Of a DNA stretch of 64,000 nucleotides, positions 32,123 through 41,737 are shown one piece after another. The notes beneath the pieces are model-generated. The model ran no database searches and was not told where the DNA came from. It saw only the letters and a list, made by a program, of their open reading frames with translations. Positions within the stretch are counted from its first letter, which is position 1. Every line of letters begins with the position of its first letter. Source of the stretch: Gammaproteobacteria bacterium (GTDB lineage Bacteria; Pseudomonadota; Gammaproteobacteria; Steroidobacterales; Steroidobacteraceae); assembly GCA_028293745.1 (NCBI GenBank), contig JAQGOF010000091.1, positions 1 to 64,000 on the forward strand, written 5' to 3'. The position numbers and the translations under genes were made by a program.

Positions 32123-34108
32123 CTATTTCGAAACGACCTTTGCGGAATAGGACGTCAGTTGCAGCGGGGACTGAAACGAAGCCAAGGACAACAACCCTCG
32201 CGGCGCCAGCGCATTGACTATCTGCAGCGTCGATGTTGTCGGCGGCGTCCCGGACGTTGGTCCCTGGCCGATGATTGCGACAGCACGGTCGAATCCCGAG
32301 ACATCGGTGTAGTCCACCGCAAGCGATGTCGTGCCTACAGGCTGTGTGGTTCCGAAACTGCCGCGTGATGTGGATGCGAGCACTTGATAAGGCACGTGTT
32401 GCTGTAGAAGCACGATACTCCCCGTGGAGTCATACCACCCGCCATAGCCTCCGCCGACCGCTTGGGACCCCGCAACGTCAATGACCGCTTCGGATACCTG
32501 GGCGCCGGCCGTATATAAAATTGCCCCATCATCCGGCCGGAGGCCGATTATCTGCGCACCGGAATTCTGGATGGCCAAGCGCGGATTCGGGGGGGCAGTG
32601 TTGGAGACTTCCGCCACGTAGATACCCGGTGGATGCGTCGCGGACACCCCTTGAACCTCATAGGCAACGCGCGAAACCGTGATGCTGCCCCCACGCCCCC
32701 CAGGAAGGCCAACGGTCGTGCCTCCGATGGACTGCCCGAAGTCCATCGGTTGATTGACCGGAGTCTCGATCCCCGGATTTGCGGCATTGACCAGGAACAG
32801 CCCTACACCCCCGTTTCGATTACCCTGAAATAGGAGTTTCGTCTGATCCGGCGAGACAGAATACGCAGAGACTTCGTCGCTCTTCGCAGGATCGCTCGCG
32901 GCCGACATCAGCGTCGTCTGCCCCGGACTGCTCAGCGACGAATAGTACAACGACTTGTGCGTGCCACCGGTAACGCCGGTTGCCAGGAAATAGATGTTCT
33001 TCGAATCCAGCGAGAAGGTAGGCAGCGTGGCGTATGCGGCGCCGCCGGGCTGGATCTGGCTGACGACCGTGGGCGTCGCAATGTTGACTACGTAGAGGGA
33101 GTCCGAATTGCCCTGCCCCGCAATGACTGCGATCCATTGCCCATCCGGACTGATTATGAATTGATCCCTGCCGGCTCCATCCAACACGGGCACGGTTCCA
33201 GTGGGTAACGGAATGCTGGTCGATTGAGTGGGTGTGGCCGTCTTTACGAACGAGAGACTCGTTGTCGCAGGCGACGTTGTATCCTCCGTCCTATAGACGA
33301 TGGAGGCGCCGTTATCGGAAACGGCGAAGCCCCTGATACGCAGATTCCCCTTGGTGGCGGCCGTCATGACCACGGGGTCGGCGGCAAAATCGGTCAGATA
33401 GACCTCGTTTGAACCATTCCCCGCCGCGTCACCAACAAAGGCGGCGCGGAAGGGATCCGTGCCAACGAAGACAACAGCCGCCCCTTTGGCTGTCGCACCG
33501 CTGGGATCCTTTACCTGGTAGGTGAAATGTGTCAGTCCCTTGAATCCGGACAATCCGGAAAGACTCACACTGCCGTCGGTATTGACACTCGCGGTCCCTG
33601 CACCTGCCGGGGGCTGATCCAATATCGTGACAGTCAACGAGTCCTTGTCTGGATCATTCGCATTCTGAAGCACATTGATCTTCGCGAGACCCGCGCCATC
33701 GGCGCGCAAAATCGTGTTGGTGGCAGTCGGAGGTTGATTGACCGTAATGGTAATCGTCACAGTGCCCGCAGTCTTGTTGCCCGCCGCATCCGTGGCCTGA
33801 ATAGCAAACGAGTCGCTCCCCGTGAAGTTTGCATTCGGGGTATACGTAAACGTGCCAGCTGGAGTGAAGGCGCTAACTGTCCCAGACGTCGGATTGCCCG
33901 TCTGCGCGAGAGTGACCTGACCCCCGCCCGGATCCGTCGCGGTCACACTGGTAGTGAGCGCAACGTTCTCGTTCGTCGTGAAACTCAGCGTGCCCAGCAC
34001 CGGATTGGGGGAACCCCCACCACCGCCACCTCCACAGGCGGAAACGAAAACCACCAAACCAACGGCAAAACCCTTCCGAAAGAACGCCCCGATTTCTGAT
34101 AGCCCCAC
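32123..34108 (-). CDS. Ig-like/cadherin-like domain lipoprotein with beta-propeller
   Basis: About 661 residues. The N-terminus is a lipoprotein signal ending VSAC followed by a poly-Gly spacer (GGGGGGG). One or two bacterial Ig/cadherin-like repeats follow (FTYTPNANFTGSDSFAIQAT, ITITVNQPP). Repeats reminiscent of a TolB/WD40-like propeller come next (QFIISPDGQWIAVIAG, PTFSLDSKNIYFLATG, YSVSPDQTKLLFQGN). It is probably surface-exposed or periplasmic, binding protein or glycan; no catalytic motif is seen. The start is uncertain: GTG 34108 has a Shine-Dalgarno-like sequence and gives a sensible signal, while a TTG at 34183 is the longest option. Confidence 0.7.
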   Translation of the reverse strand: MGLSEIGAFFRKGFAVGLVVFVSACGGGGGGGSPNPVLGTLSFTTNENVALTTSVTATDPGGGQVTLAQTGNPTSGTVSAFTPAGTFTYTPNANFTGSDSFAIQATDAAGNKTAGTVTITITVNQPPTATNTILRADGAGLAKINVLQNANDPDKDSLTVTILDQPPAGAGTASVNTDGSVSLSGLSGFKGLTHFTYQVKDPSGATAKGAAVVFVGTDPFRAAFVGDAAGNGSNEVYLTDFAADPVVMTAATKGNLRIRGFAVSDNGASIVYRTEDTTSPATTSLSFVKTATPTQSTSIPLPTGTVPVLDGAGRDQFIISPDGQWIAVIAGQGNSDSLYVVNIATPTVVSQIQPGGAAYATLPTFSLDSKNIYFLATGVTGGTHKSLYYSSLSSPGQTTLMSAASDPAKSDEVSAYSVSPDQTKLLFQGNRNGGVGLFLVNAANPGIETPVNQPMDFGQSIGGTTVGLPGGRGGSITVSRVAYEVQGVSATHPPGIYVAEVSNTAPPNPRLAIQNSGAQIIGLRPDDGAILYTAGAQVSEAVIDVAGSQAVGGGYGGWYDSTGSIVLLQQHVPYQVLASTSRGSFGTTQPVGTTSLAVDYTDVSGFDRAVAIIGQGPTSGTPPTTSTLQIVNALAPRGLLSLASFQSPLQLTSYSAKVVSK

Positions 34109-34505
34109 TTCCCCGCTCCGTTCTCGGTCTATGGAGCGGGATACTGCCACAGCTTCGGTCGTTTGATCCCATACGTTGCACAACTACAACACGGACTCCT
34201 GAGCTGCCAAGCTCACGCCAACCGTGCGTCGCGCCCGATTCTCCGGATGCAGGGCTTACATGTCAGGGTGCCCGGGGGCGCCCTGTTTGGGCCAACAGTC
34301 TCTAACCAACAATACACCGCGGCGGGAGCGGGAACGCGGATGGATCCGGATACCACCGATGCAAACACGCTGCTTGCATGGCGACAGGGGAGAGAGTTTT
34401 TCGATGTTGGACTCGCTTGCGCGAATCAGTGGTGATTGGTCAAACGATCCAGTAACGGCAGGACGCCGGGTACGGACTCGAGCGGTTTGCCGCAGGTGTT
34501 GGGCT
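34109..34505. other. Intergenic region
   Basis: About 400 bases between the lipoprotein start and the dps terminator. A 31-codon plus-strand frame at 34340-34435 (MDPDTTDANTLLAWRQGREF) has a weak upstream GGGAG, but I cannot support it as a gene. Confidence 0.3.
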
Positions 34506-34534
34506 TTCCCTCACGCGATTGCCGCGTGAGGGAA
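34506..34534 (-). terminator. Terminator hairpin of dps
   Basis: TTCCCTCACGCG and CGCGTGAGGGAA form a perfect 12-bp stem around a 5-base loop, 38 bases beyond the dps stop. The strength and position fit a terminator, although no clear T-tract follows on the minus strand. Confidence 0.65.
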
Positions 34535-34572
34535 GTTACCCGGCGCGGCAACCGCGCTGGCGGATTGAGCGG

Positions 34573-35106
34573 TTACTTTTCCTGGCGGCTCGCCTCGAAC
34601 AGGAACCAGGTGCGCCGCTCGGTCTCGTCGATCCAGTTCTCGATGAGGCTTGCGGTCGCAATGTCACGCGCTTCGTCCACGACGTCGTGCACCTCGCGCA
34701 GGCGCGCGGCGAGCGACTGATTATCCTCGCGGAGCTCGGCCAACATGTCGAGCGGATCGACGTAGTCGGCGTCGTTGTCCTTGACGCGCTGCAGGCGAGC
34801 AACGTGACCGATTGAACGCAGCGTGGGGCCACCCACCTTGCGGATACGCTCGGCGATCGGATCGCTCATCCCATAGAGCTGGTCAGCCTGCTCATCGAGC
34901 AGCAGGTGGTAATCGCGGAAGTGCGGGCCACTCATGTGCCAGTGAAAATTCTTGGTCTTGAAATAAAGGGCCCAGACATCGGCGAGGATGGCATTCATGC
35001 CTCCAGCGATGTTCGCTGATGCCTTTGGACCAAGATCACTGGGCGTGACCAGCGGCGCCTGGCGCCGTCCCTTCAACTCCTTCTTCTTCGCTTCGCTCAT
35101 TGCCAT
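34573..35106 (-). CDS. dps: DNA starvation/stationary-phase protection protein Dps
   Basis: A 177-residue miniferritin. The ferroxidase motif is complete: the first His in FHWHMSGPHF, the second in RDYHLLLDEQADQLYGMSD with Asp and Glu ligands. The basic N-terminal tail (MSEAKKKELKGRRQ) is of the kind used for DNA binding. It stores iron, consumes peroxide and compacts DNA as a dodecamer. The ATG at 35106 follows GAGGAAC; the frame upstream is noncoding. Confidence 0.93.
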   Translation of the reverse strand: MAMSEAKKKELKGRRQAPLVTPSDLGPKASANIAGGMNAILADVWALYFKTKNFHWHMSGPHFRDYHLLLDEQADQLYGMSDPIAERIRKVGGPTLRSIGHVARLQRVKDNDADYVDPLDMLAELREDNQSLAARLREVHDVVDEARDIATASLIENWIDETERRTWFLFEASRQEK

Positions 35107-35270
35107 GACAGTTCCTCGATGTGCCAGATTAAAGATGCAGCGCCGGACACCCATTGTCGCACTGATCGAAAGCGGAGCACCAGCGAGCCGGAGCAGTGAA
35201 CGGGGCGGCTGCCACTCAATCGGCACAGGAATCGGCAAATAGGCGCAAACTTGAGCAAGGATCGGCCGCA

Positions 35271-35711
35271 CGTGAGGTACGGTCGGCGGCGTTCATTGCG
35301 CTCGCGAGCCGACCCTGCGCGTCGCATATCGCCCAAGTTCTCGCGGCTCTCGGCATAGTTGGACAGTTGGTCTTCGGTGTTTATCGCACCGGTCAACTTC
35401 CGGATGGGCAACCGCGATCCGACAACGACCACTCCCGTGCTCTACCTGCCCACCGTCGCGGGCAGTTTGTCAGCACGATCGTGCTCGGCGCTTTTGGTCA
35501 CCCGGACTGGGGCGCACCGTTCTTTGGCGTCGGCGTTCCCTCATGGCTCGCAATCGAGTCCGGGCTCGTCCAAAGGCTGTACACCGCCAGCGAGCTGCCG
35601 CCACCCCTACGCCCGGCAACCCTTCGGACCCTCCTTTTGGGCTTTCACGCGATCGGGGGCATTGCAGCGGGCACGGTGTGGCTGCTGCTCAGGGGACGAT
35701 TGCTCCCGCCT
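35271..35711 (+). pseudogene. tehA: Remnant of a TehA/SLAC1-type (TDT family) transporter
   Basis: Two reading frames together resemble the middle of E. coli TehA. Frame A gives AALGIVGQLVFGVYRTGQ. Frame B then gives NRDPTTTTPVLYLPTVAG (TehA has EEATTPGLYLPTVAN). Frame A resumes with QFVSTIVLGAFGHPDWGAPF, WLAIESGLVQRLYTASELPP and PLRP. Two compensating shifts, near 35413-35426 and 35461-35466, are needed. The N-terminal half and the C-terminal helices are missing, so the gene is dead, not just mis-sequenced. It lies between dps and ybiT with no start or Shine-Dalgarno. Confidence 0.7.
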
Positions 35712-35937
35712 CCGCTTCAGCCGCCACCAGAAAGCTCCACCCGGCGCCGCGGGTTATATAGAATACCGGCCGCCGGAGTGGCGTTCGGCGGGTCCCGGAG
35801 CACTGAGTCCATGGATTGAGCCCCCATGGATTGAGTCCTGCGGATCACGCCCCCACCTTCCACGGCATTCCAACGGGATGACCCTTATACCTGGCTGCGG
35901 CCGGCCCCGGCTGCGTGCCCTCGATGTCTGGACATAA

Positions 35938-37539
35938 ATGCTTACTACCTCGAACGTCGCGATTCAGTTTGGTGCAAAGCCCCTCTTTGAAGGCGTTACC
36001 GTCAAGTTCTCGGACGGCAACCGCTATGGCCTGATCGGTGCCAATGGATGTGGCAAATCGACGCTGATGAAGATCCTCGGCGGCGAGCTGGAACAGAGCG
36101 TCGGCGAGATCAGCCTGCAGGCCGGCATGCGCCTGGGTAAGTTGAACCAGAACCAGTTCGGCTATGAAGACCAACGTGTGCTCGATGTAGTGATGCAGGG
36201 GCACCGTGAAATGTGGCAGGCAATGACAGAGCGTGACCGGATCTATGCAGATCCGGAAGCCACGGATGCCGAATACATGAAGGCCGCTGAGCTCGAGGGC
36301 AAGTTTGCCGAGTACGGCGGCTACACGGCCGAGGCCCGCGCGGCCGCGATTCTGCTCGATGCAGGCCTGGCCGAATCGCTGCACAACGGACCGATGCGCG
36401 AAGTGGCTCCAGGATTGAAGCTGCGCGTGCTGTTGGCGCAGGCGCTGTTCTCCAAGCCCGACGTGTTGCTGCTGGATGAGCCCACCAACAACCTCGACAT
36501 CCACTCGATCCGCTGGCTCGAACGTATTCTCAACGAGTACGACGCCACGATGATCATCATCAGCCACGACCGGCATTTCCTGAACCAGGTGTGCACTCAC
36601 GTCGCGGACCTCGATTTCCAGCAGCTGAAGGTATATCCGGGCAACTACGACGATTTCATGTTGGCCTCCACCCAGGCGCGCGCGCGCGTTGAAGCCGCGA
36701 ACGCCAAGGCCAAGGACCGCATCTCGGATCTGCAGGAATTCGTGCGCCGTTTCTCGGCCAACGCATCCAAGGCGCGCCAGGCGACCTCGCGGCGCAAGGC
36801 GATCGACAAGATCAAGATCGAGGAGATCAGGCCGTCGTCGCGGCAGAACCCGTACATCCGCTTCGAACAGGCCAAGAAGCTGTACCGCTCCGCCGTGACG
36901 GTCGAGAAGCTCAACTTCACCTACCCGGGCACGAATGTCCCGGTACTCACCGATGTCAGCTTCAACATCGAGGCGGGCGAGCGGGTCGCCATCATCGGCC
37001 CCAATGGTATCGGCAAGACCACGCTGATGCGCTGCCTCGCCGGCGAGTTGACTCCCAGCTCGGGCCGCATCAGCTGGGTGGAGAACGCGCAGCCCGGCTA
37101 CATGCCGCAGGATCCCCAGGCTGAGTTCGCCGACAAGACCGACCTCTTCAGCTGGATGTCCGTGTGGACCGGCAAGGCCGATGATGAGCAGATCATCCGC
37201 GCAACCTTGGGCCGCCTGCTGTTCTCCGGCGATGAAACCAAGAAGTCGGTGACGGTGCTGTCAGGCGGCGAGAAGGGCCGGATGATCTACGGCAAGCTGA
37301 TGCTGATCAAGCCCAACGTGTTGTTGATGGACGAGCCCACCAACCACATGGACATGGAAACCATCGAATCGCTGCAGATTGGCCTGGAAAAATATCCGGG
37401 CACGCTGATGTTCGTGTCCCACGACCGCCAGTTCGTGGACGGCCTTGCGACGCGCATCATCGAGTTGAAGTCCGGTGGCACCATCGCAGATTTCACGGGC
37501 AGCTACGACGAGTACCTGAAATCCCAGGGAATGACCTAG
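35938..37539 (+). CDS. ybiT: ABC-F family ATPase, YbiT-type
   Basis: A 533-residue cytosolic protein with two ABC ATPase domains and no membrane segments. Walker A motifs are GANGCGKST and GPNGIGKTT. Domain 1 has the degenerate signature PGLKLR, as in YbiT, and domain 2 has LSGGEKGR; both Walker B/DEPTN motifs are present. The inter-domain linker (about 240-300) is basic. Sequence tracks E. coli YbiT throughout ([20 protein letters not shown]). ABC-F factors act on the ribosome E site; YbiT's precise role is not settled. It is convergent with the hydrolase-MlaA gene, with a 4-base gap. Confidence 0.93.
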   Translation: MLTTSNVAIQFGAKPLFEGVTVKFSDGNRYGLIGANGCGKSTLMKILGGELEQSVGEISLQAGMRLGKLNQNQFGYEDQRVLDVVMQGHREMWQAMTERDRIYADPEATDAEYMKAAELEGKFAEYGGYTAEARAAAILLDAGLAESLHNGPMREVAPGLKLRVLLAQALFSKPDVLLLDEPTNNLDIHSIRWLERILNEYDATMIIISHDRHFLNQVCTHVADLDFQQLKVYPGNYDDFMLASTQARARVEAANAKAKDRISDLQEFVRRFSANASKARQATSRRKAIDKIKIEEIRPSSRQNPYIRFEQAKKLYRSAVTVEKLNFTYPGTNVPVLTDVSFNIEAGERVAIIGPNGIGKTTLMRCLAGELTPSSGRISWVENAQPGYMPQDPQAEFADKTDLFSWMSVWTGKADDEQIIRATLGRLLFSGDETKKSVTVLSGGEKGRMIYGKLMLIKPNVLLMDEPTNHMDMETIESLQIGLEKYPGTLMFVSHDRQFVDGLATRIIELKSGGTIADFTGSYDEYLKSQGMT

Positions 37540-37543
37540 CGGC

Positions 37544-39715
37544 CTACTCCCCCGCCGGGGCATGGACATCGCGCTGCCGCGGCTTACCTTTGCCGTGCAG
37601 CGCTTCGTCCTCTATCAAACGTTTGCGCACGTACAGGAAGCGGATTACTTCGTATTCGAACGGCGAGCCTGTCGAATAGTAACGGAAGTCAGTGTTGGCG
37701 CGGGTATCGACGGCATTCACAGTGCTCAGCCCGTATGACTGGTAGCCACGATACAAGTCGGCCACGTTGACGCCGTAGTAGATACCATAGTCCCCAAGAT
37801 ATCCAACACCGTCACGTAGCGTTGAGGGACCAAGGATAGGCATGACGAGATAGGGGCCGGGATGTAAGCCCCAGGTTGAAAGCGTGGCGCTGAACCCTGT
37901 TGGCGCGTTCTGCAGCTTGAACCGGGTTGCGACGTCGAACAGTCCGCCAATACCGACCGTGCTGTTGATGACAAAGCGGCCGATGCTGCGAGCTCCTCCG
38001 GGGATGCGCGCCTGCAAGCCGTAGTTCACCACGCTGTCCACTTCGGACAGGTTTGAAAAGAAATTGTGAATCCCGGAGCGAATGGGAGATGGCACGCGCC
38101 GATAGCCGTTCGCCACCGGCAGAAAGATCGCCTCGTCGAACCGCGCGTTGAAGCGGTACGTGAAGCGATTGAGCCTCTCCCAGGGATCGTACGTGTACAT
38201 GGACGGGGCGTCGGCCGTGGTCAGTGGCACCAGCGGTTCAATGTCTTCCTGTTCGCTTGCGCCGGACACCGAGGTCGCGGATGCCGGCGACGCCGCGGGT
38301 GCTGCCGGGGTGCCAGGTGGTGCCGGGGTCTCGGCCGCCGAGCTCTCGTGGCGCGATCTCTCAGGTGGCAAGGCGCCGCCCGGCCCCTTCCACCGCCCGG
38401 CCAACATATCGAGCATGTCGGCAATCTGCCGCGGCTCGCCGAGATTGCCGAGGTGGCCGCCGTGATCATACACGGCAATGCGCTCACCCAGCGTCGATTG
38501 CAGCCAGGCCAGCTCGGGCCTGTCGAGGATCACATCATCACTGTTGGTTTGCGCGTAGTAGTCCGGATTGTTGTGCAGACTGTCACCAACAATGTCCAGC
38601 CGGCTGTCCGCCAGCAGGGACCCGGGTGTTGCATCGGGCCGGCGAGCCAGGTAGTAAGGGGCGAAAACGTTCCAGAAATATTCCGAGAAAGGTTTATCGC
38701 GCAGCGTACGTGCGATCCCTTCCAGCGAGTCGCCGACGCGTGGCGGATGTTCTGGATCGACCACGACACCGGTGCGAGCGTATATATCACCTGCGAAGAA
38801 CACGTTGATCAACGCAATGCGGAACGTCAGCGCAATGGCCGCCGAGAAATCCGCATCAGTATTGAGCACACTCCCCGCAGCTGCGAGCACTTCGGTGCCG
38901 ATCTGAACTTTCTCCGATGCCCGGTAGTAGTCGGCAAGCCCCGCGTACAGCCTGCGATAAAGCTTCTCGATACCCGCATCTCCGGGGCCGATGCTCGCCG
39001 CAAACAACTTGTCCAGCCGGTCCATGGATGCAAACAGGCTGACCGGCGGATTGATCATCACCGCCCGGTGGATGTTCAACTTGCCTTCGGTGGCATCGAT
39101 CGACTTGATGACGGCCGCATTGGCCGCTCCGAGGCTGTAACCCAGCACGTCTATGTCAGTGATGCGGATTCGATGCGGCAGATGCGCAATGATCTGTTGC
39201 ATCGCCGCGTATAGATCCCGGCTGTCCTGGCGCAGATCGCCGGCCACGCCGGTACTCGAAGCCGCCACGATAAATCCCGGGAACGTAGGCGACGGCAGAG
39301 TCAGTACGTGGTATCCGGCGCCATAGAGCGCAGCGCGCAAGATCGAGATCTTCGCAGTGTTGCCGTCGCTTCCCGTGCCCGATATAACAACCGCCAGCGG
39401 CGCGGGGTGGTCCTGCGCGGAAAACCATACGCGCAACTTTCGATCGAACCAGAATACCTCCGGCACTGGCCGTGCCCAGGGCACCGCGATATTGATCTCC
39501 CGCAGCGGCACGGTCTGTGGCAGCGGTGCGAGATCCTGGGGCGGCGTCCCGAAGACAGTCGCGCGCAGCGCCGCAGAGTCTGCAAGACCGGTTGGAGGCC
39601 CGGGATCGGAAAATTCTACGGCGGGTTGAGCGGCGGCAGCGAGGCCGGTCAGGCAAAGCGTGAGCAGGCTCAATCCGTGCGCGAGCCCAGCGGCTATTTC
39701 GAGGCCTCCCAGCAC
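37544..39715 (-). CDS. Alpha/beta-hydrolase fused to MlaA (VacJ) lipid-transport domain
   Basis: A 723-residue exported protein. After a signal peptide (to about residue 30), residues 70-440 form an alpha/beta-hydrolase with nucleophile elbow GYSLG (Ser194) and a likely catalytic His in YDHGGHLGN (about 418-421). A Pro/Ala/Ser linker (445-500) joins it to an MlaA domain at 505-710 (DPWERLNRFTYRFNARFDEA, NSTVGIGGLFDVATRF, TLSTWGLHPGPYLVMPILGP). MlaA removes misplaced phospholipids from the outer-membrane outer leaflet. The fused hydrolase could act on lipids in the same place. There is no lipobox, unlike E. coli MlaA. The start is GTG 39715, overlapping the upstream gene by 22 bases. Confidence 0.88.
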   Translation of the reverse strand: MLGGLEIAAGLAHGLSLLTLCLTGLAAAAQPAVEFSDPGPPTGLADSAALRATVFGTPPQDLAPLPQTVPLREINIAVPWARPVPEVFWFDRKLRVWFSAQDHPAPLAVVISGTGSDGNTAKISILRAALYGAGYHVLTLPSPTFPGFIVAASSTGVAGDLRQDSRDLYAAMQQIIAHLPHRIRITDIDVLGYSLGAANAAVIKSIDATEGKLNIHRAVMINPPVSLFASMDRLDKLFAASIGPGDAGIEKLYRRLYAGLADYYRASEKVQIGTEVLAAAGSVLNTDADFSAAIALTFRIALINVFFAGDIYARTGVVVDPEHPPRVGDSLEGIARTLRDKPFSEYFWNVFAPYYLARRPDATPGSLLADSRLDIVGDSLHNNPDYYAQTNSDDVILDRPELAWLQSTLGERIAVYDHGGHLGNLGEPRQIADMLDMLAGRWKGPGGALPPERSRHESSAAETPAPPGTPAAPAASPASATSVSGASEQEDIEPLVPLTTADAPSMYTYDPWERLNRFTYRFNARFDEAIFLPVANGYRRVPSPIRSGIHNFFSNLSEVDSVVNYGLQARIPGGARSIGRFVINSTVGIGGLFDVATRFKLQNAPTGFSATLSTWGLHPGPYLVMPILGPSTLRDGVGYLGDYGIYYGVNVADLYRGYQSYGLSTVNAVDTRANTDFRYYSTGSPFEYEVIRFLYVRKRLIEDEALHGKGKPRQRDVHAPAGE

Positions 39716-40110
39716 TTGAACAGCTCGATCGAGGTCGACGTACCGTCGGCGATTCGATACACCGTCAGAAAGTCGCTCCCCTTCGTGAGCTTGATCCCTG
39801 TGAGCCTGAAGTAGCTCCCATAGATCGAATCCTGGTTGACGTCACTTTCCACGGCACCCGGCACCGCCTTGCGATACCACGCTTCCACGATCTCGAGAGG
39901 ATCCCCGGAATCGGCTGCGAAGTGAGTGCATTGATGCCCAAGAGTGTTGCGGGACACCGAATCCATCATCGCCCGGCGCAGATGAGGATAGGTGGGCAGA
40001 CCGGTTGTGTTCTGGTCGACGTCCGCGGCTGGGCTAGACATTGGAAGCACGATAAAGCAAAGAGTGAGCACTCCGGCGATGGCTGGGACCTTGATTCGCA
40101 TCGCAAGCAT
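39694..40110 (-). CDS. Exported hypothetical protein coupled to the hydrolase-MlaA gene
   Basis: A 138-residue protein with a signal peptide (MLAMRIKVPAIAGVLTLCFI, ending near PAADVDQ). The mature part has two Cys (HQCTHF and LFKCWE) that may form a disulfide. It also has a conserved-looking core, GDPLEIVEAWYRKAVPGAVE and YFRLTGIKLTKGSDFLTVYR. I do not recognise a family. The ATG at 40110 follows AAGGGA. Its 3' end overlaps the start of the hydrolase-MlaA gene, so translational coupling and a shared role in envelope lipid handling are likely. Confidence 0.6.
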   Translation of the reverse strand: MLAMRIKVPAIAGVLTLCFIVLPMSSPAADVDQNTTGLPTYPHLRRAMMDSVSRNTLGHQCTHFAADSGDPLEIVEAWYRKAVPGAVESDVNQDSIYGSYFRLTGIKLTKGSDFLTVYRIADGTSTSIELFKCWEASK

Positions 40111-40232
40111 TGCGGCATCCCTTCGCTGTGTCCAGAGGAATAGAACCGCAAGCACCTGTGAAATCCGCCATAAGCGTGCGGACGCGTGCGTTAAGCTTGC
40201 TGTCCCGTCTTTGACCTGCCGGCAACTCCTCG

Positions 40233-41678
40233 ATGAAAAGAGCTTTCTTGACGAATCTTCTGATCGCCATCGGCCTCCTCTCGGTCATTCCCGATACGCA
40301 CGCGGCGCCACCCGACGTTGGGTCGGCCGCAACCGAAGCAGCATTCCGCGACCTCTATAAAGAGCTCGTCGAAACGAATACGACGCTCTCCTCTGGAAGC
40401 TGCACACTGGCCGCCGAACGGATGGCCGCCCGCCTCAAGGCGGCGGGCTTTGCTGACGCTGATTTGCATCCGTTCGCAGCGCCCGACCATCCGAAGGAAG
40501 GTGGTCTCGTCGCCGTCTATCTGGGCCGTGACAAGAAGCTCAAGTCGATTCTTCTGCTAGCTCACATCGATGTCGTGGAGGCGAAGCGGGAGGACTGGAC
40601 CCGCGATCCGTTCAAGCTCGTCGAAGAGAACGGCTCGTTCTATGCGCGCGGCGCGTTCGACGACAAGGCCGAAGCGGCCATTTGGGTGGACACGCTCATC
40701 CGCTACCGCCACGAGAACTTCAAACCCCGCAGGACATTGAAGCTCGCGCTCACGTGCGGCGAAGAAACCGCTGGCGCGTTCAACGGCGCTCAATGGCTCT
40801 CGCAGAATCAAAAGGACTTGATCGATTCGGAATTTGCCATCAACGAAGGCGCCTTTGGCGAGCTCGATGCACAGGGCAATCGCGTCGCCCTGCAAGTCGA
40901 GGCCGGCGAGAAGTTTCCGCAGAACTACCGGCTGGATGTGGTCAACCGAGGCGGCCACAGCTCGCGACCCGTCAAGGACAACGCGATCTACCGGCTCGCC
41001 GGCGCCCTCAAGAAGATCGAGGGCTACGACTTCCCGGCTCAATTCACGGACGGCAGCCGCGCCTACTTCACAGGGATGGCGAAGATCCAGGCCACCCGAG
41101 GGAACTCTGATGTCGCCACAGCAATGAATGCGCTCGTAAAGGATCCGAACGACGCGCAGTCGATTGCGCTCGTGTCATCGAAGGACCCCAGTTGGAACGC
41201 GACGCTGCGCACGACATGTGTGGCAACGATGCTCGACGGTGGCCATGCAACGAATGCCCTTCCACAGCGTGCGCGGGCCAACATCAACTGTCGTATTTTC
41301 CCGGGTGTCTCGGCAGAAACCGTGCGCCAGAAACTCGAGGAGCTCGTCGCCGACCCGGCTGTCAAGGTGACCACGCTCGAGACTCGCGGCCCGAGCTCAC
41401 CGCCACCGCCGCTGACACCGCGAGTGCTGGGCCCGGTGCAGAAACTGACCGCGCAATTCTGGCCCGGCCTGCCGGTTCTGCCGGTGCTGCAACCGGGCGC
41501 GACCGATGGTGAATTCCTCAATGCCGTCGGCATTCCCACCTACGGCATCGAGCCCGTGTTCGCCGGACCCGACCTGGGCAACATCCATGGTCTCAACGAG
41601 TACGTCGGCGTCAAAGCCCTGCTGGAAGGGCGCGATTTCCTCTACCGCCTCGTCAAGATCTACGCGGACGGGAAATGA
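40233..41678 (+). CDS. Exported M20 family zinc metallopeptidase
   Basis: A 481-residue protein with a signal peptide (cleavage near THA, residue 24). M20 metal ligands are visible: H111 and D113 (LLLAHIDVVE), the Asp in GAFDDKA, the Glu pair in CGEETAG and a late His (GNIHGLNEY). A dimerisation domain sits between (NRGGHSSRPVKDNAIYRLAG). It probably cleaves peptides or amides in the periplasm. The gene is convergent with a Rieske oxygenase gene across a strong terminator. Confidence 0.9.
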   Translation: MKRAFLTNLLIAIGLLSVIPDTHAAPPDVGSAATEAAFRDLYKELVETNTTLSSGSCTLAAERMAARLKAAGFADADLHPFAAPDHPKEGGLVAVYLGRDKKLKSILLLAHIDVVEAKREDWTRDPFKLVEENGSFYARGAFDDKAEAAIWVDTLIRYRHENFKPRRTLKLALTCGEETAGAFNGAQWLSQNQKDLIDSEFAINEGAFGELDAQGNRVALQVEAGEKFPQNYRLDVVNRGGHSSRPVKDNAIYRLAGALKKIEGYDFPAQFTDGSRAYFTGMAKIQATRGNSDVATAMNALVKDPNDAQSIALVSSKDPSWNATLRTTCVATMLDGGHATNALPQRARANINCRIFPGVSAETVRQKLEELVADPAVKVTTLETRGPSSPPPPLTPRVLGPVQKLTAQFWPGLPVLPVLQPGATDGEFLNAVGIPTYGIEPVFAGPDLGNIHGLNEYVGVKALLEGRDFLYRLVKIYADGK

Positions 41679-41684
41679 CCGTGA

Positions 41685-41718
41685 TGCGCGGCCTGCCGTA
41701 ACAGCGGCAGGCCGCGCA
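41685..41718. terminator. Bidirectional terminator hairpin
   Basis: TGCGCGGCCTGCCG and CGGCAGGCCGCGCA form a perfect 14-bp stem with loop TAACAG. It lies 7 bases after the M20 stop and 20 bases beyond the convergent Rieske stop, so it can serve both genes. Confidence 0.75.
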
Positions 41719-41737
41719 CGCAATACGTCAGGTTGAG

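Noticed and set aside
34340-34435. 31-codon frame MDPDTTDANTLLAWRQGREF
   Set aside because: Only weak upstream GGGAG and no family; chance frame is as likely.
35359-35937. 192-codon frame as a separate gene
   Set aside because: Only the TTTTPVLYLPTVAG part is meaningful, and it belongs to the TehA relic; the rest is out-of-frame noise.
38066-39214. 382-codon plus-strand frame
   Set aside because: Shadow of the hydrolase-MlaA gene.
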